A DNA stretch of 7,758 bases, from positions 1-7,758 of the forward strand of contig DGSP01000057.1 in the NCBI GenBank assembly GCA_002393555.1, written 5' to 3'. The notes under the pieces were generated by a model. That model was given only the letters and a program-made list of their open reading frames with translations, ran no database searches and was not told where the DNA came from. Below are positions 1 through 6,435 of this stretch, in pieces. How positions within the stretch are numbered: the stretch's first letter is position 1; every line of letters begins with the position of its first letter. The position numbers were made by a program, and so were the translations under genes. The stretch is from Prevotellaceae bacterium UBA4359. Its GTDB lineage: Bacteria; Bacteroidota; Bacteroidia; Bacteroidales; Bacteroidaceae.

Positions 1-12
1 TTATACTTTTAA

Positions 13-28
13 TTTTTAGTTTTTAACT
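13..28 (-). repeat. A-rich 16-bp repeat after the S37 gene
   Basis: The plus-strand sequence tttttagtttttaact lies 2 nt beyond the S37 stop codon. An identical 16-mer sits at 1681-1696, 1 nt beyond the S41 stop. On the coding (minus) strand it reads AGTTAAAAACTAAAAA. Such (TAAAAAC)-type repeats are common between genes in Bacteroides and Prevotella and have no agreed function. Confidence 0.6.
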
Positions 29-30
29 CT

Positions 31-1662
31 TCACTCCTTCAAGAACGAAGCAAGAGCATCGATGATAGTCCGTCTCGACGATGCATCATAAAAATCAGAG
101 AGGAAATAGTCATTGTGAATAGATACAGGATCCACCACCTTCACAATCAGCGGATTCTGCTCAGCAGCGGCATCATCGATGGCAGCACCAGTCCACGGGT
201 CATTTTTCCCATACACAAAAATCATCGGAGCCGTAGTTTCAGTATAAACCCACCGTCTGAAATCCTTCTGCATCCTCCCTTCGTCTTGAGGATAGAGCCC
301 CTTCAGCGAACCCCATGCAAAGAGATGGTTGACATCGCGCACCTGCTCAGGAGTGAGGTAAACACCATCCACCAGCGAGCAAGGATAGGCATTAGTGCAT
401 AGTTCCATAAAAGCCTGCAGGTAGTAGGCATTACCACTATCTTCATGCAGATATTGCAGCAACCTCCAATATACCACAGACGGATCCTCATCGGGAGTGG
501 CAGCACGAGTCTCATTCATAGCCTTCAGCCGTACTATCAGCGAATCTCTCGACAGCATCAGGAAATCCGTCACAGCCATCAAGTCTTCAGCAGAAGCATC
601 AGCAGCAGCCGCCTTAGCGGGATCTGGCACCATCGAAGCCCACAGACTGTAAGGAACGTATGAGAACTTCTCGAAGAGGTTTCCATAAAAAGTATTGATG
701 ACCCAAGCCGTCAAGTCCTTCTCCTTATCGCCCGTACTATGCACATCCCCCTTTTCATATTGTGCCAAAATTTTAGCCCCGTCATCGGGATAAGCCAAGA
801 GCATATTGCGGATGCAAAACTGGCGCAGCATCGGACTCGTACAGATATAATAAGGATAGTTGCGGAGGCGTTCGTAAGCGATGGCTCCAATCGAACCAGC
901 AGGATAGCCAGAGCCACAAACATCCTCAAGATAGTAGCCAGTCGAATAGTCCTCCTCAGAGAAGTTCCCCTCTGCATCGGTACTTCCTGTCATGAAGGGC
1001 GCACAGAACGGCACATAAACATCAATGTCATTCCAACCATTCTTGTCGCTAAAATAGGCATAAAAAGCAGTGGTCATTCCATCCTTGCTGGTGCCTGTGC
1101 TTGCCCACTTTCCGGTCTTGAAGACATTTTTGCGCAGAGCCTGCACAATTTCATGAAGGTCGAAAGCCTCCTGCTCGGCATTGAAATAAGTAAACTTCAG
1201 TTCATCGTAAGGCTCTGGCAGCGACTCACCAAAATATCGGTGCTCCACCTCGATGGTATTGGCCTTCAAATGAATCGCCAAATCCTTTTTGCGCATTTCA
1301 TTTACCTCACTGGTCATGTCGTAGCCATGTGTGTAAAGCACAACATTACGGTCGAACCCCTCGAAGTGCAAAGCCACACGCTGTTCAAAGGTTCCGAGTT
1401 CTGGATGATGGTGGTCAATGTATTGTGCAAAGGTGAAGAAATAGACGCTGTCTTCGGTTTGGGCATCCACCTTGATGTTCAGATTCTTGACCTGTGGAAT
1501 GGCACCCAGTGCAGCAGCCACCACATCGACCGTTCCTGCGCTTTCTTCCGACTTGTCGGTGTCGTCGATGTAAGTAAGCGAATCGTCCTGTGCACAACCA
1601 GTAAGCATAGTTCCCACCAGGGCAAGCATGGCCAAGACATTCAGTATCTTATCTCGTTTCAT
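31..1662 (-). CDS. S37 (PS-10)-family serine peptidase, lipoprotein
   Basis: A 543-aa exported alpha/beta-hydrolase peptidase, probably a tripeptidyl aminopeptidase-type enzyme of MEROPS family S37/PS-10, often loosely annotated as S28 in Bacteroidetes. The N-terminus is a lipoprotein signal (MKRDK, hydrophobic core, lipobox LTGC with Cys23). Cys23 is followed by acidic AQDDS, which resembles a Bacteroidetes surface-export signal. The family block HRYFGES is at residues 141-147 and the nucleophile elbow GTSKDG at 190-195, so Ser192 is the likely nucleophile. Asp488 (YGKNDPWTG) and His516 (VSIHNDYF) fit the rest of the triad. The elbow reads SKDG where I would expect SKGG in relatives. The ATG lies 35 nt behind the S41 gene with no Shine-Dalgarno, only an A-rich leader, as is common in this phylum. 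It is the last gene of the probable three-gene operon. Family confidence is good; substrate is unknown. Confidence 0.85.
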   Translation of the reverse strand: MKRDKILNVLAMLALVGTMLTGCAQDDSLTYIDDTDKSEESAGTVDVVAAALGAIPQVKNLNIKVDAQTEDSVYFFTFAQYIDHHHPELGTFEQRVALHFEGFDRNVVLYTHGYDMTSEVNEMRKKDLAIHLKANTIEVEHRYFGESLPEPYDELKFTYFNAEQEAFDLHEIVQALRKNVFKTGKWASTGTSKDGMTTAFYAYFSDKNGWNDIDVYVPFCAPFMTGSTDAEGNFSEEDYSTGYYLEDVCGSGYPAGSIGAIAYERLRNYPYYICTSPMLRQFCIRNMLLAYPDDGAKILAQYEKGDVHSTGDKEKDLTAWVINTFYGNLFEKFSYVPYSLWASMVPDPAKAAAADASAEDLMAVTDFLMLSRDSLIVRLKAMNETRAATPDEDPSVVYWRLLQYLHEDSGNAYYLQAFMELCTNAYPCSLVDGVYLTPEQVRDVNHLFAWGSLKGLYPQDEGRMQKDFRRWVYTETTAPMIFVYGKNDPWTGAAIDDAAAEQNPLIVKVVDPVSIHNDYFLSDFYDASSRRTIIDALASFLKE

Positions 1663-1697
1663 TGTTTCTGAGTTTTTTAGTTTTTAGTTTTTAACTT
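1663..1697 (-). repeat. TAAAAAC tandem repeats in the S41-S37 spacer
   Basis: The 35-nt spacer between the S41 stop and the S37 ATG is built of imperfect TAAAAAC heptamers on the minus strand (about three in a row). The first overlaps the S41 stop codon. It contains the 16-mer also found at 13-28. The spacer provides no Shine-Dalgarno site, so the A-rich tract itself may help ribosome loading on the S37 gene; that role is inference. Confidence 0.6.
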
Positions 1698-3251
1698 TTA
1701 GTTTTCTCTCACATACTTCAGCGCACGGTCCAGTTGAGTGTCGCGTCCTGTAGCGTCGAAAACATCCTGGTCTAAATCCACCTCCATGTCAGGTGTTACG
1801 CCGACACCATCGAGGAATTGCTTATCCATGTCGAGAATCGCCGTGACGGGCAGATAGCAATAGACAGGAGTCTCGCCCCTCACCCCAATATGTCCCACAT
1901 AGTTATATGAGTACGCACTCGACCCTGTGAGAGCGCAGAGTCCTCCGTATGTTCTCTTGCCCACCAGTCGTCCATTGGGCATCCGCTTGGCGGTGAGCGA
2001 AGTCATCTCCGACATGCTGACCGATTGGCAATTGGCAAGCACCACCACAGGCACATCATCCACAATCTCATGCTCTTCGTCCATCGTCATGCACTCAATC
2101 GGCATATAGGCAGAGTAGTCATATCTGCCCGTACCTCGTTTGTAGCGGCACCATCCATACTGATAGCCCCCCGCTGGCAACAAACTGCCAAGCACGTAGC
2201 GACCATCGTTGATGTAGCCACCACCATTGCCACGCACATCGATGATGACACCCTTCAGCCGTCCCTCCGCATGGAGTTCCTGAATGGCATTGAACCATGC
2301 CTTCCACACCTCACCCACACTCTTAACCTGTTCCTGCGTGTGAGCCGACGGATTATTGAAAATCTCCGTGGTATAAGAAGGGTCAAGATAGGGAGAGAGT
2401 GCGAAACCACTCAAGTAGAAATAAGCAATATTGTCGTTGAAGAGGGCATACTTCACATGGATGCCAGCATCAACAAATCCCAGATCAAACTCCTCCAGAA
2501 AGGGGATGTTGAGATACCCATAGCACTTAATCACGTCATTCAGTTCCCCAATCATCGCCTTGCTCACCGGCTTCTTTATCACCGCAGACAAATCCGTCAT
2601 GAAACCCTTGAGGCCATCCATCTCCTTGATGTCGGCAGCAGTGGGATTCGGCAACAAAGCCAACTGCAAGCAGCGCGCCTTAGCCCATTGCAGAGTCCGT
2701 CCCGGAGTGCGCATCAAATCACGGAGGAAGGCCGAGAACCGTGTGTCCCTCTCCCTCAGCACGGTCAATTCACCTGCCTCCTCATACGCCTTCAAAGAAG
2801 GTTCAAACAACAAAGTCTCCTCATAATCGTCGCGAGCCGCAACTCGGACATCGCTTGGACTCACAGCCACAAAGTTTCCTGTTTGGTGATTCTTGAACTC
2901 CACCATAAAATGCCCATCGTGGAGCGGGGCAGTCATCTCCTGCATCAGCACCCTCAGAGCCGAGTCCGTCACCACCTTTCCCGGTTCATCCAATGCCTCA
3001 AACTTAGGCAACATCTGCCCATAGTGCGCATCCCAATCCAGCCCACACTCCTTCTCATAGTCCCAAAGAGAGTAGTTGCTGTTCATCGCCTTCCAAAACA
3101 CACGGAACTTGCCCGCATAACTGTTCACAGCCTCGTCGAACGACAAATCATCATTGTTGGCATACGGCAGCACCACATCGCTCTCATCGCGACACGAACT
3201 GACACCCAGTGCCAGCACCATAGCCACCAACATCAAAATATTTTTTTTCAT
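1698..3251 (-). CDS. S41-family peptidase, lipoprotein
   Basis: A 517-aa secreted serine peptidase of family S41 (C-terminal-processing/tricorn type). Residues 1-20 form a lipoprotein signal ending in lipobox VSSC (Cys20), followed by RDESD. The N-terminal region has the family pattern FWKAMNSNYSLWDYEK (about 52-67) and LHDGH (110-114). The core shows IIDVRGNGGG (336-345) and the nucleophile region CQSVSMSEM (408-416). By alignment with E. coli Prc (S*-A-S-E) Ser412 is the likely nucleophile. GVGVTPDMEVDL near the C-terminus is the usual S41 tail. His114 and Glu460 (GETPV) may complete a tricorn-like site, which is tentative. No clear PDZ domain was recognised; residues about 130-255 are a less typical insert. 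The reading frame also opens three codons earlier with GTG at 3260, giving 520 aa. ATG at 3251 is preferred because it starts directly with MKKN and has GGAAAAG just upstream. It lies between the barrel and S37 genes. Confidence 0.85.
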   Translation of the reverse strand: MKKNILMLVAMVLALGVSSCRDESDVVLPYANNDDLSFDEAVNSYAGKFRVFWKAMNSNYSLWDYEKECGLDWDAHYGQMLPKFEALDEPGKVVTDSALRVLMQEMTAPLHDGHFMVEFKNHQTGNFVAVSPSDVRVAARDDYEETLLFEPSLKAYEEAGELTVLRERDTRFSAFLRDLMRTPGRTLQWAKARCLQLALLPNPTAADIKEMDGLKGFMTDLSAVIKKPVSKAMIGELNDVIKCYGYLNIPFLEEFDLGFVDAGIHVKYALFNDNIAYFYLSGFALSPYLDPSYTTEIFNNPSAHTQEQVKSVGEVWKAWFNAIQELHAEGRLKGVIIDVRGNGGGYINDGRYVLGSLLPAGGYQYGWCRYKRGTGRYDYSAYMPIECMTMDEEHEIVDDVPVVVLANCQSVSMSEMTSLTAKRMPNGRLVGKRTYGGLCALTGSSAYSYNYVGHIGVRGETPVYCYLPVTAILDMDKQFLDGVGVTPDMEVDLDQDVFDATGRDTQLDRALKYVREN

Positions 3252-3289
3252 CTTTTCCACATTCTTATATTATACATCTTTTTTTCCTC

Positions 3290-3955
3290 TCAAAACGAAT
3301 ACCACACCCCTGCCATCAACGCCAGCGTCGAGTGGTAGCGTGAGTCCTTCACCAGCATGTAGTGTTTCTGCGTGCTCACCGTGCTGTGATAGTAGCGCAA
3401 CTCGGCCTGAACCGCCCACGGGCCGCCCAAGCCATAACGAGCACCAAGACCAGCCACAAACCCGAAGTCCCAACGGCGGTCGCGCTCACTGTTGAAACTG
3501 ACCTGCTCGCTGAAATGGTACGTCTTGTTCGTCATGTAGTTATAGTCTGAACCGCTACGGCTCTGGTTCATCCAGTACCCCCCATACACACCCGCATTGC
3601 AAAAGCCGCGCAACCGTTCTCCGCCAAAACTGAACGAAGCCATGACGGGCAGCACCAGATAGTTGTTGCGCCACTTGTAGTCCACTTCTGAGAGCATCTT
3701 CCTCTGCTGCCTGTAGTTCTTCTGCATCCACAGCAATTCAGCCCTCACACCCAGCCACTCAGTCACATCATACTGGCCCATGACACCGACGGTTCCGCCC
3801 CAACGGTCGTGGAACTGGACATCCGCCTGATAATTTCTGTCGATGGCGAAGTGGTTGCACGTCGCACCACCGCTCACACCCACATGCCACTGAGCCGAAG
3901 CCAACAAGGGTAGCATGAAGGCCAACAATCCAAAAAGTTTTCTCATGTTAAACAT
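3290..3955 (-). CDS. Small outer-membrane beta-barrel protein
   Basis: A 221-aa protein of the Bacteroidetes porin-like/OMP beta-barrel type (PF13568-like by appearance). A signal peptide ends at ASA|QW (cleavage after residue 21). The mature part alternates polar and aromatic/hydrophobic residues in repeated amphipathic strands, for example WLGVRAELLWMQ, NYLVLPVMASFSF, WDFGFVAGLGARYGL and WAVQAELRYYHS. It ends WYSF, the C-terminal aromatic expected of a barrel inserted by the BAM complex. Length suits an 8-10 strand barrel. Met4 (3946) would give a tidier signal peptide (MRKLF...) and is an equally plausible start. It is the first gene of the probable operon, 38 nt ahead of the S41 ATG. No specific ligand or transport role can be read from it; a structural or receptor-like role is possible. 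Confidence 0.8.
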   Translation of the reverse strand: MFNMRKLFGLLAFMLPLLASAQWHVGVSGGATCNHFAIDRNYQADVQFHDRWGGTVGVMGQYDVTEWLGVRAELLWMQKNYRQQRKMLSEVDYKWRNNYLVLPVMASFSFGGERLRGFCNAGVYGGYWMNQSRSGSDYNYMTNKTYHFSEQVSFNSERDRRWDFGFVAGLGARYGLGGPWAVQAELRYYHSTVSTQKHYMLVKDSRYHSTLALMAGVWYSF

Positions 3956-3999
3956 CTTAATATTTACTTAATAATTCTTAAAGAATCTGTTTTTCGTGA

Positions 4000-4007
4000 C
4001 AAATTTA
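4000..4007 (-). promoter_or_regulatory. Putative -7 box for the barrel-peptidase operon
   Basis: On the minus strand the sequence reads TAAATTTG, matching the Bacteroidetes -7 consensus TAnnTTTG. It lies 44 bp upstream of the barrel start (3955), which would give a leader of roughly 35-40 nt. No convincing -33 TTTG is seen at the normal 19-21 bp spacing, so the call rests on one box and its position. Confidence 0.45.
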
Positions 4008-4097
4008 CATAAAAAACTTTAATCGGAGAGCATCTTTTCGCCAAAAACTTCCAGACAGTTCCCCAACAAGCATTTTGGACAAGAAAAAGTGAGCCAG

Positions 4098-4127
4098 TGA
4101 AGAACAAAAAAACACAAAAGTTCTTCA
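4098..4127. repeat. Inverted repeat in the divergent intergenic region
   Basis: TGAAGAAC (4098-4105) and GTTCTTCA (4120-4127) are perfect 8-bp inverted arms around a 14-nt A-rich centre. Neither strand has a T-run after the stem, so it is not an intrinsic terminator. It lies upstream of both divergent promoters, where it could be a regulator site. Chance occurrence in this AT-rich stretch is also possible. The rest of 3956-4231 holds the two promoters and no credible ORF. Confidence 0.35.
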
Positions 4128-4198
4128 TTCACACCCAATAATAGAATCATCCATCTTCTTTTTCCCGAAAATCAGATGGTGCATCAGAAAGAAAGACG

Positions 4199-4206
4199 TA
4201 TTTTTG
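4199..4206 (+). promoter_or_regulatory. Putative -7 box for GH35
   Basis: TATTTTTG matches the Bacteroidetes -7 consensus TAnnTTTG and ends 25 bp before the GH35 ATG, implying a leader of about 20 nt. The -33 region is not clear. A short inverted repeat, GGTGCA (4178-4183) and TGCACC (4205-4210), spans the core promoter and could be an operator, but arms of six bases are weak evidence. Confidence 0.55.
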
Positions 4207-4231
4207 CACCCGAAATCATCAACAGACACTT

Positions 4232-6307
4232 ATGAAAAAGAAAGCATTATGGATGAGTATCCTGCTCACCTGCTGCATCGGCATGGCAGCACAAGAGACA
4301 TTCCAGTTTGGCACCAACGCCCGCCCCGACGGCGTGAAGTTCGAGGTCGATAGCCGAGGCTTCATCATCGGCGGACGGCACGTGCTGCCCGTGATGGGCG
4401 AGATTCACTATAGTCGTGTGCCCGAAAGGGAGTGGCGGCGCGAGATTCAGAAGATGAAGGCAGGAGGCATCACCGTCCTTGCCACCTACGTGTTCTGGAT
4501 TCATCATGAGGAAGAAGAAGGCAAGTGGAACTGGAGCGGCAACCGAAACCTGCGCAAGTTCATCGAGACGTGCAAGGAAGAGCAGATGCCCGTAGTGCTG
4601 CGCATCGGTCCCTTCTGCCACGGCGAAGTCTATCAGGGCGGCTTCCCTGTGTGGATGACCGATAAGGCTGCGACAGACCCTCAGCAGTACAAATTGCGGT
4701 CGCAAGCCCCAGGCTTCATGAAGGCAACACGCAACCTCTATAGCAACATCTTCGCACAAGTCAGTGGCCTACTGTGGAAAGACGGAGGCCCCATCGTGGG
4801 GGTGCAGATAGAGAACGAATGCCGTGGGCCGTGGGCGTACTATAAGGCACTCAAGCAGATGGCCGTGGAGGCAGGTTTCGACACCCCCTTCTACACCCGC
4901 ACAGGATGGCCCAAACTGAACGGCCCCGAAGAGTTCGGACAGATGCTGCCCCTCTATGGCGACTATGCCGACGGCTTCTGGGACAGAGACCTCACCGATA
5001 TGCCCGGAGCCTACAAAGATGCCTTCATCATGAAAGACACCCGACTATCCTCCGTCATCGCCACCGAAGCCCTCGGCAAGAACCAAGACACCCACATGGA
5101 GGCAAAAGACCTCTCCTACCCCTACCTCACCTGCGAACTCGGTGGCGGCATGATGCCCTCCTACCACCGCCGCATCAACATGAGCGGCCGCGAAGTGAAA
5201 CCCCTCGCCATCTGCAAGTTAGGCTCAGGCAGCAACCTTCCGGGCTACTACATGTACCACGGCGGCACCAATCCCTACAACCCCAAGCACACGATGGCCG
5301 AGACACAGGCCACCAACGTGACCAACTACAACGACATGCCCCTGATGACCTACGACTTTCAGGCACCCCTCGGCGAGATGGGACAACCCAACTGGACGGC
5401 ATGGCACGAAAGCCGCTGGCTCCATCAGTTCCTGGCCGACTGGGGCGAGGAACTCAGCCAGATGGACGCCCACACCCTCTCCGCCCACTATGCCCGTCGC
5501 GGCTCCTTCGAGTTCTTCTGCGACTACGTGCGCATCCTCAACGAAAGCGGCCATGCCTACATCACCCCTCGCAACTGGCAAGTAACTCCTTACGCAACCA
5601 TCAATGAGGCCACCGCCGAACCCTTCTGCAAGACCTCCGACGGCACCATCTACTTCATCGCCATCGACGGCAAAAAGCCCCAACTCTCCATCAACGGCAA
5701 AACCTTCACCGCCAAACTCAACAAACCTTTCAAGGCCGCTGGCACAACCCTCTGCGTCCTCTCGAAGGAGAAAGCCAGAACCGCCTACAAGATAGACGGT
5801 CAACTCCACTACTCCAACGGCATCCTCTACAAGGACGGCTCACGCATCATGGAAGAAACCTGGCACACCCTCCCCACCCCCGTCAACCACGTGCTGACCA
5901 AGGAACATGGAGGACTGCGCACCGTGTCCATAGGCAAACAGAAAGTGGCCGCCATGCCCACCGAAGCCGACTTTGAGAAAGCCGCCACATGGACCATCGC
6001 CAACCTCGACGAACTGAACGAGAACCTCGACCTCTACCTCCAGATTTCCTACCGAGGCGACGTGGCCCGCCTCTATGCCGACGGCCAACTCGTGGCCGAC
6101 AACTTCTGGAACGGAAAACCCATGCTCGTCCGCCTCTCCGACCTCGTCGGCAAGCGCGTCGAACTCAAGATTCTCCCCCTCGGCAAAGCCTACCCCATCT
6201 ACCTGCAACAAGCCCAACGAGCCGAACTCGACCAAGCCCCCGACGGCATCCTCCTCTCGCTCGACAGCATACAAGTGATAGAGCGGCAAACCAACACCGT
6301 TGAATAA
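4232..6307 (+). CDS. GH35 beta-galactosidase, secreted
   Basis: A 691-aa glycoside hydrolase of family 35, expected to cleave terminal beta-galactosyl residues with retention (clan GH-A). Residues 1-20 are a signal peptide (cleavage near MAA|QE); TCC before the cleavage site is not a lipobox, so a soluble periplasmic enzyme is likely. The TIM barrel runs about 35-400, with family blocks GEIHYSRVPEREW (56-68), KAGGITVLATYVFW (76-89) and LRIGPFCHGE (123-132). The acid/base is probably Glu196 in QIENEC (192-197), and the nucleophile probably Glu302 in TCELGGGM (300-307). The second half carries beta-sandwich-like accessory regions, including LYLQISYRGDVARLYADGQLVADNFW (written in parts: strand 601-610, then 611-626). 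The gene is GC-rich with mostly C-ending codons, which creates long spurious ORFs in other frames. The start is 25 bp past a -7 box, and the stop is followed at once by a terminator. Its last 84 bp are repeated after the next gene. Confidence 0.88.
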   Translation: MKKKALWMSILLTCCIGMAAQETFQFGTNARPDGVKFEVDSRGFIIGGRHVLPVMGEIHYSRVPEREWRREIQKMKAGGITVLATYVFWIHHEEEEGKWNWSGNRNLRKFIETCKEEQMPVVLRIGPFCHGEVYQGGFPVWMTDKAATDPQQYKLRSQAPGFMKATRNLYSNIFAQVSGLLWKDGGPIVGVQIENECRGPWAYYKALKQMAVEAGFDTPFYTRTGWPKLNGPEEFGQMLPLYGDYADGFWDRDLTDMPGAYKDAFIMKDTRLSSVIATEALGKNQDTHMEAKDLSYPYLTCELGGGMMPSYHRRINMSGREVKPLAICKLGSGSNLPGYYMYHGGTNPYNPKHTMAETQATNVTNYNDMPLMTYDFQAPLGEMGQPNWTAWHESRWLHQFLADWGEELSQMDAHTLSAHYARRGSFEFFCDYVRILNESGHAYITPRNWQVTPYATINEATAEPFCKTSDGTIYFIAIDGKKPQLSINGKTFTAKLNKPFKAAGTTLCVLSKEKARTAYKIDGQLHYSNGILYKDGSRIMEETWHTLPTPVNHVLTKEHGGLRTVSIGKQKVAAMPTEADFEKAATWTIANLDELNENLDLYLQISYRGDVARLYADGQLVADNFWNGKPMLVRLSDLVGKRVELKILPLGKAYPIYLQQAQRAELDQAPDGILLSLDSIQVIERQTNTVE

Positions 6308-6310
6308 AAA
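6227..6310 (+). repeat. 84-bp direct repeat, copy 1 (GH35 3' end)
   Basis: These bases, covering the last 26 GH35 codons plus stop and three following A's, match 7603-7686 at 82 of 84 positions with no gap. The differences are G6242 versus A7618 and C6291 versus A7667. The spacing between copies is 1376 bp. This copy belongs to the intact gene and runs straight into its terminator. Confidence 0.95.
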
Positions 6311-6343
6311 AACGCCTCATTTACCACAAAATGAGGCGTTTTT
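6308..6343 (+). terminator. Intrinsic terminator of GH35
   Basis: AAAAACGCCTCATTT (6308-6322) pairs perfectly with AAATGAGGCGTTTTT (6329-6343), a 15-bp stem with a 6-nt loop. The GC-rich heart is CGCCTCA/TGAGGCG, and the five T's of the 3' arm serve as the U-tract. The stem starts at the base after the TAA stop. It should insulate the ATPase gene from GH35 transcription. Confidence 0.9.
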
Positions 6344-6358
6344 CATCCTTAAAAAGAG

Positions 6359-6395
6359 AATTATCCTAAAAAGGATAATCCTAATTAGGATAATT
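6359..6395. repeat. Nested TTATCC/GGATAA palindrome cluster, probable operator
   Basis: Four half-sites of the TATCCT/AGGATA type are packed into 37 bp. Outer arms AATTATCCTAA (6359-6369) and TTAGGATAATT (6385-6395) are perfect 11-bp inverted repeats. Within them, ATTATCCT (6360-6367) and AGGATAAT (6372-6379) form an 8-bp pair round AAAA, and ATCCTAATTAGGAT (6378-6391) is a 14-bp uninterrupted palindrome. The cluster covers the -33 region of the ATPase promoter, so a multimeric DNA-binding protein acting here would control that gene. The ATPase's own C-terminal winged helix is a candidate (inference). A fifth TTATCCTAAA is at 7688-7697. Confidence 0.75.
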
Positions 6396-6408
6396 TACAG
6401 AAAAATCA

Positions 6409-6416
6409 TACCTTTG
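6409..6416 (+). promoter_or_regulatory. Promoter -7 box for the ATPase gene
   Basis: TACCTTTG is a textbook Bacteroidetes -7 box. TTAG at 6385-6388, 20 bp upstream, is a three-of-four match to the -33 TTTG and falls inside the palindrome cluster. Transcription would begin near 6421-6423, leaving a very short leader (about 13-15 nt) before the ATG at 6436. Confidence 0.75.
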
Positions 6417-6435
6417 TGCTCAAAATGAATAAGGT

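Noticed and set aside
739..1671. 310-codon plus-strand open frame opposite the S37 gene
   Set aside because: It is antisense to a well-supported peptidase, has no recognisable domain and runs past the S37 start without its own promoter.
3249..3262. Five-codon ORF (MWKR, stop) overlapping the S41 ATG by ATGA
   Set aside because: It is too short to judge and has no conservation data; it looks coincidental, although such overlaps can couple translation.
2025..3338. Long plus-strand open frame (437 codons) opposite the S41 gene
   Set aside because: It is His/Arg/Gln-rich with no recognisable fold and lies antisense to a gene with clear S41 motifs and a signal peptide; it results from codon bias.
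4151..4210. Alternative stems CCATCT/AGATGG and GGTGCA/TGCACC as an attenuator or riboswitch
   Set aside because: They lie mostly upstream of the predicted GH35 transcription start, so they would not be in the RNA, and arms of six bases are easily due to chance.
4906..5607. 233-codon frame-shifted ORF within GH35, and minus-strand ORFs at 5225-5809 and 5840-6289
   Set aside because: Arg/Pro-rich or Gly/Val-rich low-complexity translations are expected from the C-rich third positions of GH35; the GH35 frame is intact throughout.
6359..6395. CRISPR array or tandem terminators at the TTATCC cluster
   Set aside because: Repeats are too short and nested, with no regular spacers, and the stems are AT-rich without a following U-tract; operator-like symmetry explains them better.
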